A DNA stretch of 64,000 nt from positions 3,163,501-3,227,500 of the forward strand of contig NZ_CP036515.1 of assembly GCF_004323635.1 (NCBI RefSeq). The letters are read 5' to 3'. This document shows, in pieces, positions 18,297 to 26,817 of this stretch. The first letter of the stretch is position 1. Each line of letters opens with the position of its first letter. Both the position numbers and the translations under genes were made by a program. Source of the stretch: Lichenihabitans psoromatis. GTDB lineage: Bacteria > Pseudomonadota > Alphaproteobacteria > Rhizobiales > Beijerinckiaceae. The notes under the pieces are model-generated. The model was not told where the DNA came from and searched no databases. It worked only from the letters and a program-made list of their open reading frames with translations.

Positions 18297-19604
18297 GGCG
18301 GGATGCGGGTCGGCTGGTGTCCGGGCGCGTTGCGGCCGATGATGGCCGGTGACGGCCTCCTGGTCCGTCTCAAGCCACGCGCCGCCGGGCTTTCGGCCTC
18401 GCAATGTTTGGCGGTCGCGGACCTCTCGCGGCGATTCGGGAACGGCATCATCAACATCACCGGACGTGGCAATCTGCAGCTCCGGGGCGTGCAGCCTGCA
18501 GGGGTCGATCAGCTGGTGTCCTGTCTCGATGCCCTGAATCTCCTCGATGCGACACCGGACGGCGAGGCCGTCCGCAACGTCATCGCGAGCCCGCTGGCGG
18601 GTCACGATCCCGATGCGCTGGTCGACATTCGCGCAATCGTCACAGCGCTGGAAAATCGACTGGCGTCGGATCCCGCGCTCTGGCGCCTGCCGCCGAAATT
18701 CGCGTGGAGCGTCGATGACGGGGGCTATCTCTCCGTTGCCGATCGGCCGGTCGATGTCGGGTTCGAGGCGATGGTCGGACCGAATGAGGTTCGCTTCGCG
18801 ATTCGGCTCGATGGCGGTGACGTCGTCGGCTCCTGTTTGGCCGATGCGGTCGTACCGACCGCTCAGGCGCTGGCGGCCGCGTTTCTCGAACTCTGCGCCG
18901 TTTTTCAGCTCGAGCCTCACCGCATGCGTGATCTCGTCGCGCGTTGCGGTGCCAAGACCATCTTGGCGCATGCGGGCGTCTCCCGGGCGGACATTCCGGC
19001 TCGGGAGCGCCCCGAGCACCTGCCGATCGGAGTGGGGCGGCGAGCCGCCTCGTCGTGGGTCGGGGTCGCGCCGCCGTTCGGTCGATTGGAGGCCGGTGGC
19101 CTGGCGGCTTTCGCATCCGCGGTCGCCAGCGGCCCGATCCGTGCGACGCCCTGGCGCACCCTGCTGGTTCCGGGGCTGGACGAAGCGGAGGCGGACCGGA
19201 TCTGGGCGAGCGTTAGAGGAGAGTTCGGTGGGGCCTCGGGCCTTATCGTCGATCCGGCCGATCCGCGCCTGCGGGTCGCCGCCTGTTCCGGCGCCCCCGC
19301 CTGTCTCCGCGCCACGACGCCGGTGCAGGAGGATGCCGGAATCCTGGCTGCCGCGCTGATCATGCCAGGCTCCGGCACCCTGCTGCACGTCTCGGGATGC
19401 GCCAAGGGCTGCGCCTATCCGGAGGCCGCGGCGATGACCTTGGTCGGGAGGGAGGGCATCTATGATCTCGTGCGCGACGGCAAAGCGGGCGACCGACCGG
19501 AAACGCAAGGGCTGACCCGCGGCGACATGCTCGCGATCATGGTCGACCGGGCACAATCCGTGGGATACGCAGCATCCTCAAGGCTCCGGGAGCAAGCGTT
19601 CTGA
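17991..19604 (+). CDS. cobG: Precorrin-3B synthase with N-terminal 14-residue repeats
   Basis: Oxygen-dependent Fe-S monooxygenase converting precorrin-3A to precorrin-3B, which commits the pathway to the aerobic route. From GTG 17991 it has 537 residues; residues 1-98 are the tandem repeats. The family part begins only after the last GTG (18285), near WCPGALRPM, which would give 439 residues. C-terminal nitrite/sulfite-reductase-like cluster ligands are present: CSGAPAC (Cx5C) near residue 433 and SGCAKGC (Cx3C) near 470. Any of eight GTGs could be used. The stop is overlapped by the cobH CTG. Confidence 0.92.
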   Translation: MSGLPPTTEDTGRRVSGLPPTTEDTGRRVSGLPPTTEDTGRRVSGLPTKAEDTGRRVSGLPPTTEDTGRRVSGLPPTTEDTGRRVSGLPTKAEDTGRRVSGLGGMRVGWCPGALRPMMAGDGLLVRLKPRAAGLSASQCLAVADLSRRFGNGIINITGRGNLQLRGVQPAGVDQLVSCLDALNLLDATPDGEAVRNVIASPLAGHDPDALVDIRAIVTALENRLASDPALWRLPPKFAWSVDDGGYLSVADRPVDVGFEAMVGPNEVRFAIRLDGGDVVGSCLADAVVPTAQALAAAFLELCAVFQLEPHRMRDLVARCGAKTILAHAGVSRADIPARERPEHLPIGVGRRAASSWVGVAPPFGRLEAGGLAAFASAVASGPIRATPWRTLLVPGLDEAEADRIWASVRGEFGGASGLIVDPADPRLRVAACSGAPACLRATTPVQEDAGILAAALIMPGSGTLLHVSGCAKGCAYPEAAAMTLVGREGIYDLVRDGKAGDRPETQGLTRGDMLAIMVDRAQSVGYAASSRLREQAF

Positions 19605-20230
19605 CCACCTATGATTATATCCGCGATGGCGCGGAGATTTATCGCCGCTCGTTCGCCATGATCCGCAACGAGACCGACCTCACTCGCTTCTCGCCGACGG
19701 AAGAGCGGGTCGCGGTTCGGATCATTCACGCCTGCGGCATCGTGGAAGCCGTCAACGACATCCTGTTTTCACCCGGCGCGGTGGATTGCGGCATCGCGGC
19801 CTTGCGTCAGGGGGCGCCCGTGCTCTGCGACGCCCATATGGTGGCCGATGGCGTGACGCGCGCGCGGCTGCCGGCCGGCAATGCGGTGATCTGCACCTTG
19901 CGCGATCCGCGCGTCCTGGCTCTGGCGCAGGATCTCGGAACTACACGGACGGCCGCCGCCATGGAGCTTTGGCGCGAGCATCTGCCGGGATCGGTCGTGG
20001 TGATCGGCAATGCTCCGACCGCTCTGTTCCGCCTCCTCGAATTGCTGGATGACGGCGTCGGCGCGCCGGCCGTCGTGGTTGGGATGCCGGTCGGCTTCGT
20101 TGGAGCCGCCGAATCGAAAGATGCCCTGTTTCAAGATGGCCGCGTGCCAGCCATGATCGTCAGGGGTCGTAAGGGTGGCAGCGCGATGGCGGCGGGGGCG
20201 GTGAATGCCCTCTCGAGCGCAACCGAATGA
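19601..20230 (+). CDS. cobH: Precorrin-8X methylmutase, probable CTG start
   Basis: Moves the C11 methyl group to C12, giving hydrogenobyrinic acid. The family N-terminus is encoded upstream of the first ATG (19658): codons from CTG 19601 read LTTYDYIRDGAEIYRRSF. No ATG, GTG or TTG lies in frame between 19559 and 19658. CTG 19601 overlaps the cobG stop (CTGA) and has GGGAG at 19588-19592. Counting from it, the histidine in RIIHACG is residue 43, the number of the catalytic histidine in P. denitrificans CobH, and the length is 209. Confidence 0.93.
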   Translation: MTTYDYIRDGAEIYRRSFAMIRNETDLTRFSPTEERVAVRIIHACGIVEAVNDILFSPGAVDCGIAALRQGAPVLCDAHMVADGVTRARLPAGNAVICTLRDPRVLALAQDLGTTRTAAAMELWREHLPGSVVVIGNAPTALFRLLELLDDGVGAPAVVVGMPVGFVGAAESKDALFQDGRVPAMIVRGRKGGSAMAAGAVNALSSATE

Positions 20231-20967
20231 CCAGCCTTTCACGCGCGGGGCGGCTATTCGGCATCGGGCTCGGCCCCGGCGACCCGGAGCTCGTGACCGT
20301 CAAGGCGATGCGTTATCTGCAGCGCGCGACCGTAGTGGCCTACTTCGCCAAAGCGGGACGGTGCGGCATCGCCCGCACGATCGCGACCCCATGGCTGTCG
20401 CACGGCGTTCGCGAGCTTCCGCTCCACTATCCGGTCACGACCGAGATGCCGTTCGACGGAGACGATTACGTGTCGCTGCTCGGCGCGTTCTATGCCGACG
20501 CAGCCGATCTTCTCGCGGTCGACCTCGCGGCCGGACAGGATGTGGTGCTACTCTGCGAGGGCGACCCGCTGTTTTATGGGTCGTTCATGCATCTCTACAG
20601 TCGGTTGAGAGAGCGTTTTCCGGTCGAGATCGTGCCAGGGGTGACCGGCATGTCCGGGTGCTGGACGGCCGCCGGCGAACCGATGACCTGGGGCGACGAC
20701 GTGCTGACCGTGCTGCCCGGCACGCTGGCAGCCGGAGCCTTGCGCGAGCGGATGACCGCGAGCGATGCGATTGTGATCATGAAGCTTGGGCAGAACCTGC
20801 CGAAAGTCCGCGCCGCGCTGGATGCGGTCGGCTTGCTCGATCGGGCCATCTATGTCGAGCGTGGCACGATGGAGGGTCAGATGATCCTCCCCCTGCGGGA
20901 GAAGACCGACGATCACGCGCCCTATTTCGCCATCGTGCTCGTGCCCGGGCAGGGGCGGCGGCCATGA
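20227..20967 (+). CDS. cobI: Precorrin-2 C20-methyltransferase
   Basis: SAM-dependent tetrapyrrole methylase, 246 residues. GIGLGPGDPELVTVKA is the N-terminal SAM-site motif, followed by CEGDPLFYGSFMHLYSRL and EIVPGVTGMSGCW, which match CobI/CbiL. ATGA overlaps at both ends with cobH and cobJ imply translational coupling. Confidence 0.95.
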   Translation: MTSLSRAGRLFGIGLGPGDPELVTVKAMRYLQRATVVAYFAKAGRCGIARTIATPWLSHGVRELPLHYPVTTEMPFDGDDYVSLLGAFYADAADLLAVDLAAGQDVVLLCEGDPLFYGSFMHLYSRLRERFPVEIVPGVTGMSGCWTAAGEPMTWGDDVLTVLPGTLAAGALRERMTASDAIVIMKLGQNLPKVRAALDAVGLLDRAIYVERGTMEGQMILPLREKTDDHAPYFAIVLVPGQGRRP

Positions 20968-21728
20968 CGGGTGGATCGCTCGCCGTCATCGGCCTCGGGC
21001 CGGGACCGGCCGACTGGCTGACGCCCGAGGCCTCGAGGCTGCTCGGCGAGGCGACCGATCTCATCGGTTATGAACCTTATTTGGCGCGTGTCGCCGACCG
21101 GCCCGGCCTGATGCGTCACGCGTCCGACAATCGGGTCGAACTCGACCGGGCGCGACACGCTTTGGCGCTGGCCGCCTCAGGGCGGCACGTCGCGGTCGTC
21201 TCGGGCGGCGATCCCGGCGTCTTTGCCATGGCGGCGGCCGTGTTCGAGGCGATCGAGGCGGGAGCGCCTGACTGGCGCGGGCTCGACATTCGGGTCGCTC
21301 CGGGCGTGTCGGCCATGCAGGCTGCCGCAGCTCGGCTCGGTGCCCCGCTCGGCCATGATTTCTGTGTCATGTCGCTCTCGGATAATCTCAAGCCCTGGGC
21401 CATCATCGAGAAGCGGCTGCGGGCCGTGGCCAACGGCGACTTCGTGCTGGCGCTTTATAATCCGGCCTCGAAGGCGCGGCCGACGCAACTCGCGGACGCG
21501 TTCGCGCTGCTGCGCGATCTCAAGAACAGCGACACACCGGTCGCCTTCGCGCGCGCGGTGGGTCGACCCGACGAGCGGATCGTCATCACGACGCTCGAGC
21601 AGGCTGACGCCAGCCTTGCCGACATGAGCACGCTGGTGCTGATCGGATCGAGCGAGACACGGCTCGTCTCGCGCCCCGACGGTTCGGCATGGCTGCTCAC
21701 GCCGCGTCATTACGGCGTGCCGCGTTGA
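20964..21728 (+). CDS. cobJ: Precorrin-3B C17-methyltransferase
   Basis: Methylates C17 and contracts the ring. 254 residues from ATG 20964 (MTGGSLAVIGLGPG), in ATGA overlap with cobI. The frame is open much further upstream, but that is cobI in another frame. Seen: GGDPGVFAMAAAVFE, APGVSAMQAAAARLGAPLGHDF and LYNPASKARPTQL, all typical of CobJ/CbiH. The last 19 bases overlap the tail of convergent cobK. Confidence 0.95.
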   Translation: MTGGSLAVIGLGPGPADWLTPEASRLLGEATDLIGYEPYLARVADRPGLMRHASDNRVELDRARHALALAASGRHVAVVSGGDPGVFAMAAAVFEAIEAGAPDWRGLDIRVAPGVSAMQAAAARLGAPLGHDFCVMSLSDNLKPWAIIEKRLRAVANGDFVLALYNPASKARPTQLADAFALLRDLKNSDTPVAFARAVGRPDERIVITTLEQADASLADMSTLVLIGSSETRLVSRPDGSAWLLTPRHYGVPR

Positions 21729-22471
21729 GCCTCGATCCAGGCCAGCACGGCGGCGAGATCGTGCAGGACGAGGCCGCTCTCCCGGCTTGGGGGGGCGATC
21801 AGGATGACCGGGAGCGCCAGGGCGCGGGCCGCCAGAAGCTTGTCGAAACTTGCGCCGCCGCCGCTGTTCTTCGTGACCAGCACGTCGATCCGCTCGGCGT
21901 GCAGCAGGTCGATTTCCTGGTCCACCGGGAAAGGTCCCCGCGCCAGAATCACGCGATGGTCGGGCGGCATATCGGCGGGGGCGGGCGGGTCGATTGTGCG
22001 GATCAGGTAATGGTGCTGTGGCGCAGCCAGAAAGGCTGCGAGGCCGAGCCGGCCGCTGGTGACGAACACGCGTTTTTGCGTCGAGCCCAGCGACAATGCG
22101 GCCTCGTCCAAGCTGGTGACGGTCGTCCAACGGTCGGTCGGCTCGGGTCGCCAGGGCCGGCGCGTGAAGGTCGCGAGCGGGATTCCGGACAATCCCGATG
22201 CTGCCGCCGCATGGGCCGACATACGCGCCGCGAAGGGGTGCGTGGCATCGATCATGGCGTCGATGCGGGTGTGGCGCAGATAGTTGACCAGTCCCTCAAT
22301 GCCGCCGAAGCCGCCGATCCGATGCGGAATGGGCGGGAGCAGGGGCGTCAGCGTCCGACCCGCCAAGGACAAGATCGGTGCGACGTCACTTCTGCCCGCA
22401 AGCGCACGCGCCAGCGCGCTAGCTTCGCTGCTGCCGCCGAGGATCAGAAGTCGCAGCGGTTGGTGTTGCAC
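21710..22471 (-). CDS. cobK: Precorrin-6A reductase
   Basis: NADPH-dependent reduction of precorrin-6A to dihydro-precorrin-6. 253 residues from GTG 22471; the longer open frame would run through the start of cobL on the other strand and is not family-like. Seen: RLLILGGSSEASALARAL, IDATHPFAARMS, RVFVTSGRLGL, and the C-terminal VTKNSGGGASFDKLLAAR. It is inverted relative to the surrounding cob genes, its start is 11 bases from that of cobL and its end overlaps cobJ. Confidence 0.93.
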   Translation of the reverse strand: MQHQPLRLLILGGSSEASALARALAGRSDVAPILSLAGRTLTPLLPPIPHRIGGFGGIEGLVNYLRHTRIDAMIDATHPFAARMSAHAAAASGLSGIPLATFTRRPWRPEPTDRWTTVTSLDEAALSLGSTQKRVFVTSGRLGLAAFLAAPQHHYLIRTIDPPAPADMPPDHRVILARGPFPVDQEIDLLHAERIDVLVTKNSGGGASFDKLLAARALALPVILIAPPSRESGLVLHDLAAVLAWIEAQRGTP

Positions 22472-22482
22472 GGGGTCATCCG

Positions 22483-23694
22483 ATGAAGCCGGCTCCTTGG
22501 CTGACGCTGGTCGGCATCGGCGAGGATGGCCTTGATGGGCTGTCGTCTGCCGCACGACGCGCCGTGATGCAAGCCGAGCTGGTCGTCGGCGGCCGTCGGC
22601 ACCTCGCTTTGGTGGGCGACACGCCGGGCACACACCTGCCGTGGGGCTCGCCGATCGAGGCAACCTTTCCGGCCATTCTGGCGCGGCGCGGCAGCCCCGT
22701 TTGCGTCCTGGCCAGTGGTGATCCGTTTCACTACGGGATTGGCTCCGTTCTGGCCCGGCATGTCGATCCGGGCGACATGACGTGCCTGCCGCATGCCTCG
22801 AGCTTCAGTCTGGCGGCAGCCCGCCTCGGTTGGGCGCTTCAGGATTGTGGACTGGTGACGCTGCACGGTCGCCCGCTGCAACGGATCGTGCCGTTTTTGC
22901 GTCCCGGCAAGCTCATCTTGGCGCTGTCGTGGGACGAGACGACCCCGGCGGCGCTTGCAGCTTTACTCGTGGCACGCGGGTTCGGGCTGTCGCGCCTGAC
23001 CGTGCTCGAAGCGATGGGCGGACCGCGCGAGCGGATCACCTCCGCGCTCGCACGAGACGTCTGCCTCGACCGTGTCGATCCGTTGAATGTCGTCGCGGTC
23101 GAAGTTTTGGCCGACGCGACGGCACGGGTGCCGCCGATAACGCCGGGCCTTCCCGACGACTGGTTCGAGCATGATGGCCAGATCACCAAGTCACGCATCC
23201 GGGCCCTCACGCTATCGGCTCTTGCGCCTCAGCCGGGCGGTCTGTTGTGGGACGTCGGAGCCGGATCGGGATCGGTCGGCATCGAATGGATGCTGTCGTG
23301 TCCCGACAATCGCACCGTTGCGATCGAGTCCGATCCGGTTCGCGCCTCTCGTGTCGCCCGCAACGCGGCATCGTTCTGGCTGGCCGATCTGCGCGTCGTC
23401 GAGGCACGTGCACCTGACGGACTGCAGGATCTTCCCCGGCCCGATGCGATCTTCATCGGCGGCGGCGTGACATCGCCTGCACTGCTCGACTTTTGCTTGG
23501 GCGCGCTCGCCCCCGGCGGTCGGCTGGTCGCCAATGTGGTCACGCTCGAGGGCCAGATGCTGCTCGGAGCCGCCTTCGCGGCGCATGGCGGCGATCTCGT
23601 GACCGTCAACATCGCTCAAGCCGATCCGGTCGGGCGCTTCCATGGCTGGCGCGCCGCCATGCCGGTCACCCAATGGGTCTGGGTCAAGCCATGA
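22483..23694 (+). CDS. cobL: Precorrin-6Y C5,15-methyltransferase (decarboxylating)
   Basis: Bifunctional, 403 residues. The N-terminal half is a tetrapyrrole methylase ([32 protein letters not shown]). The C-terminal half (from about residue 200) is a Rossmann methyltransferase with [17 protein letters not shown] as SAM loop. Together they methylate C5 and C15 and remove the acetate carboxyl at C12. Divergent from cobK; the stop overlaps the cobE start (ATGA). Confidence 0.95.
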   Translation: MKPAPWLTLVGIGEDGLDGLSSAARRAVMQAELVVGGRRHLALVGDTPGTHLPWGSPIEATFPAILARRGSPVCVLASGDPFHYGIGSVLARHVDPGDMTCLPHASSFSLAAARLGWALQDCGLVTLHGRPLQRIVPFLRPGKLILALSWDETTPAALAALLVARGFGLSRLTVLEAMGGPRERITSALARDVCLDRVDPLNVVAVEVLADATARVPPITPGLPDDWFEHDGQITKSRIRALTLSALAPQPGGLLWDVGAGSGSVGIEWMLSCPDNRTVAIESDPVRASRVARNAASFWLADLRVVEARAPDGLQDLPRPDAIFIGGGVTSPALLDFCLGALAPGGRLVANVVTLEGQMLLGAAFAAHGGDLVTVNIAQADPVGRFHGWRAAMPVTQWVWVKP

Positions 23695-24092
23695 CCCGCC
23701 TGGTTGCGATCGGGGTCGGGTGCCGCGCCGGTTGTGCGGACGACGCCATCACGCGGCTCGTCGAACAAGCGCGTGCGGCTCTGCCGGCGCGCTATGCCGC
23801 ATGCGGGATGGCGCTTTACACGATCGAAGACAAACGCCACGAGGCAGGACTCGTCAAGGCGGCCGAGCGCCTTGGCCTCACGCTCGCATTCCTGTCGCGC
23901 GACTTGTTGCGGGACGCAATGCCGGGTGTCGCGACGCGTTCGCCCGCTGCCGAGGCCCGGTTCGGTGTCGCATCGGTTTCCGAGGCAAGCGCGCTTGCCG
24001 GGGCAGGGCTAGGCGCGACCTTGCTGGTCAAGCGGATCGCCGCCGAGGGAGCGACCTGCGCCATCGCGGCGCCGCCGGAGGACACGCCATGA
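23691..24092 (+). CDS. cobE: CobE / CbiG C-terminal-domain protein
   Basis: 133 residues from ATG 23691, overlapping the cobL and cobM ends by four bases each. [14 protein letters not shown] is the family's N-terminal glycine loop, followed by [21 protein letters not shown] and [15 protein letters not shown]. The domain equals the C-terminal part of CbiG. Its function in the aerobic pathway is not established. Confidence 0.92.
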   Translation: MTRLVAIGVGCRAGCADDAITRLVEQARAALPARYAACGMALYTIEDKRHEAGLVKAAERLGLTLAFLSRDLLRDAMPGVATRSPAAEARFGVASVSEASALAGAGLGATLLVKRIAAEGATCAIAAPPEDTP

Positions 24093-24850
24093 CGGTTCAC
24101 TTCATCGGGGCTGGCCCCGGTGCGCCCGACCTCATCACGATCCGGGGGCGCGACCTCATCGCAAGCTCGCCGGTCTGCCTCTATGCCGGATCGTTGATCC
24201 CGGCGGCCTTGCTGGATCACTGTGCGCCCGGCACCCGCATCGTCGATACGGCGCCGCTCAGCCTGGAGGGGATCGAGGCGGAGTTCCGACGCGCTCACGC
24301 GGCTGGGCAGGACGTCGCCCGCCTCCAATCGGGCGACCTGTCGATTTGGAGCGCGCTCGGCGAACAGATCCGGCTCCTCGACCGACTCGGAATTCCATAC
24401 ACGGTCACGCCGGGCGTCCCGTCCTTCGCGGCGGCCGCGGCAGCGCTTTGCACTGAATTGACCTTGCCGGCCCTCACCCAATCGGTCGTCCTGACCCGAA
24501 CCGGCGGCCGTGCGTCGGCGATGCCGCAGCGCGAACAGCTCAGCGCCTATGCGGCCACGGGAGCCACGCTGGCGATCCATCTGTCGATCCACAAACTCGA
24601 TGTGGTGCTGGCTGAGCTGATCCCCTTTTACGGCGTGGATTGTCCCGCTGCGGTCGTGGTCCGCGCATCGTGGCCGGATGAGCGCGTGTTTCGTGGCACC
24701 TTGTCGAGCCTGGGCGCGGCGGTGGCGGCCGATCCGGTCGAGCGCACGGCACTCATCTTGGTCGGTCCGGTTCTCGGCTCGGCGGATTTTCGCGCGAGTG
24801 CACTCTACGATGCCGATTATCACCGGCGTTTTCGCGGCGGCATGGCCTGA
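24089..24850 (+). CDS. cobM: Precorrin-4 C11-methyltransferase
   Basis: SAM-dependent methylase at C11, 253 residues. [17 protein letters not shown] at the start, [30 protein letters not shown] and [14 protein letters not shown] match CobM/CbiF. ATGA overlap with cobE. Converges on cbiD with only four bases between the two genes. Confidence 0.95.
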   Translation: MTVHFIGAGPGAPDLITIRGRDLIASSPVCLYAGSLIPAALLDHCAPGTRIVDTAPLSLEGIEAEFRRAHAAGQDVARLQSGDLSIWSALGEQIRLLDRLGIPYTVTPGVPSFAAAAAALCTELTLPALTQSVVLTRTGGRASAMPQREQLSAYAATGATLAIHLSIHKLDVVLAELIPFYGVDCPAAVVVRASWPDERVFRGTLSSLGAAVAADPVERTALILVGPVLGSADFRASALYDADYHRRFRGGMA

Positions 24851-24854
24851 GCTG

Positions 24855-25952
24855 TCAGGCAGTGGTGCGGCAGCCGCTTTCGCCGACGACGCGACCGTCG
24901 CGGTCGATCAACACGATATCGAGATCGATGCCCGGACCGAGTGTCGCGGCGGCCGTCTCCCAGGCCGAGGTGGCGACGGGTCGCCCAAGATCGATCCCGC
25001 GTTGCTGCATCACATCAAAGGCTTGAGCGATGGTGTTGACCTCCCTGATTAGCGTAACGTCATCCTGCGTGGCGCCGATGCTGACCGCCTTATCGCTCAA
25101 CCAGGTCCGGTCGACCTCGCCGCGTTTCGAATGAAGATCGAGGAGGCCCTGGCCAAGTTTGCTGATCTTGGCCACGCCGCCCGCGATCGTGACGCGGGGA
25201 ACCGGATGGCGGCGGAGATACTTCAACATGCCGCCGACGAAATCCCCCATGTCGATCAAGGCGGGGTCGGACAGTGCGTAATGAGCCTGAATGGCCTTTT
25301 CCGAGGTGTCGCCGGTCGCGCCCGCGACATGGGGCAAGCCAAGGGCGCGCGCTACGTCGATGCCACGATGGATGCTATCGATCCAGGCCGCGCAGGAATA
25401 GGGAATGACGATGCCGGTCGTGCCGAGGATCGACAATCCTCCGACGATCCCGAGACGACCGTTCAAGGTCCGCTCCGCCAGCTTTTCGCCGCCCGGTATC
25501 GAGATTTCGACATCGACATCCCGCGGGCCGTCGAACGCGGTCGCCGCTTCGTCGATCGCCGCGCGGATCATGGCGCGGGGCACCGGGTTGATGGCGGGTT
25601 CGCCGATCCCCAGCGCCAGGCCGGGCCGCGTCACGATGCCCACCCCAGGGCCCGCGCGAAACAGGATTCCGCTGCCTTCGCTTGCAAGCCGGACTGTAGC
25701 CAGTATGACGGCACCATGAGTGACATCGGGATCATCCCCCGCATCCTTGACGATCCCGGCTTGCGCGTAATTTGCAGCGCGCTCCGTGCTGGCCAGCGCG
25801 AAGGCGATCCGCTGGCCGTTCGGCAGCGTCACGACCACGGGATCTGGGAACGCTCCCGTCACGAGCGCCTCATAGGCTGCGCGGGCCGCTGCGGTCGCGC
25901 AGGTGCCGGTCGTCCAGCCGCGCCGCAAAGCGGCAGAAGTTCGCTCGGTCAT
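24855..25952 (-). CDS. cbiD: Cobalt-precorrin-5B (C1)-methyltransferase CbiD
   Basis: 365 residues, start MTERTSAALRRGWTTGTCATAAARAAY; the RxGWTTGTCA/TAAARAA block is the family signature. C1 methylation is done by CobF in P. denitrificans and by CbiD in the anaerobic pathway. No cobF is in this cluster, so CbiD probably does the step here within an otherwise oxygen-dependent set. Opposite in strand to its neighbours and divergent from cobA. Confidence 0.94.
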   Translation of the reverse strand: MTERTSAALRRGWTTGTCATAAARAAYEALVTGAFPDPVVVTLPNGQRIAFALASTERAANYAQAGIVKDAGDDPDVTHGAVILATVRLASEGSGILFRAGPGVGIVTRPGLALGIGEPAINPVPRAMIRAAIDEAATAFDGPRDVDVEISIPGGEKLAERTLNGRLGIVGGLSILGTTGIVIPYSCAAWIDSIHRGIDVARALGLPHVAGATGDTSEKAIQAHYALSDPALIDMGDFVGGMLKYLRRHPVPRVTIAGGVAKISKLGQGLLDLHSKRGEVDRTWLSDKAVSIGATQDDVTLIREVNTIAQAFDVMQQRGIDLGRPVATSAWETAAATLGPGIDLDIVLIDRDGRVVGESGCRTTA

Positions 25953-26002
25953 GATGGCGGAATGTATGCCGTGTCGTGCGGCCTGAACAGGGTTGCGGCT
26001 CG

Positions 26003-26817
26003 ATGAGCGATGTTTCGTTCGCCAACGCGCTTGCCGACCTCTCCCTCCCGCGCCTCGAACCCGGGACGGTGTGGCTGGTTGGCGCAGGGCCGGGCGATCC
26101 GGGCCTGCTGACGCTGCATGCGTTGAACGGGTTGAGGCAAGCCGATGTGGTGGTTTACGACGCGCTCGTCGGCGAGGTTGTGCTCGGCTTCGCGCGCCCC
26201 GACGCTTTGCGTGAATTCGCCGGCAAGCGAGGCGGCTTGCCGTCGCCCAAACAGCGGGACATCAGCGAACGCCTGATCGAACTGGCTTTGGCGGGTCATC
26301 GCGTGCTCCGGTTGAAGGGCGGCGATCCGTTCGTGTTCGGTCGCGGCGGCGAAGAAGCCTTGGCCTTGGCGGCCGCCGGCATCCCGTTCCGCGTCGTCCC
26401 GGGCATCACGGCCGGGATCGGCGGCCTCGCTTATGCGGCTATCCCGGCAACCACACGCGACACCAACCGGGCCGTGATCCTGGCAACTGGCCACTCGGCC
26501 GGGGGGCTGTCGACTCCAACGATTGGGCCGCGCTGGCCCGGACCGGACTGCCGATCATCCTCTACATGGGCATGACGTTCCTCGACGGCATCGCGGCCGG
26601 CTTGATCGAGGGGGGGCTTTCGCCCGAGACGCCGGTCGCGATCGTGACCGATGCGACGTCGGCTCGCCAGCGCATCCTCATCACCACGCTTCAGCGCGCC
26701 AAGGTCGATGCGAGGGAGCGTGGTCTGGGAGCCCCGGCGATCGTGGCGATCGGCGAGATCGTCCGCCTGCACGATGTTCTCGCGCCCTATGCGATCACAC
26801 TCGAGGATCTTGCATGA
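26003..26817 (+). pseudogene. cobA: Uroporphyrinogen-III C-methyltransferase, frameshifted
   Basis: Makes precorrin-2 from uroporphyrinogen III, the entry to corrin synthesis. From ATG 26003 the frame is a normal CobA (VGAGPGDPGLLTLHAL, VVYDALVGE, RLKGGDPFVFGRGGEE, PGITAGIGGLAYAAIPATTRD) up to ATGHSAGG. It then runs into 20-odd unrelated residues and a stop at 26573-26575. The expected continuation (DWAALARTGLPIILYMGM and on to ITLEDLA) is in another frame and ends at 26817, in ATGA overlap with cobB. The switch is at the G6 run 26501-26506; one more G gives an intact 271-residue protein. Assembly error, slippage or true mutation are all possible. Confidence 0.9.

Noticed and set aside
17604..19556. 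650-codon minus-strand open frame over cobN/cobG
   Set aside because: It is the shadow of high-GC coding DNA, and the 42-bp array (multiple of three) keeps all frames open. No family resemblance.
20205..20963. cobI-cobJ-spanning long version of cobJ
   Set aside because: The upstream part is cobI read in another frame; ATG 20964 in ATGA overlap gives a normal 254-residue CobJ.
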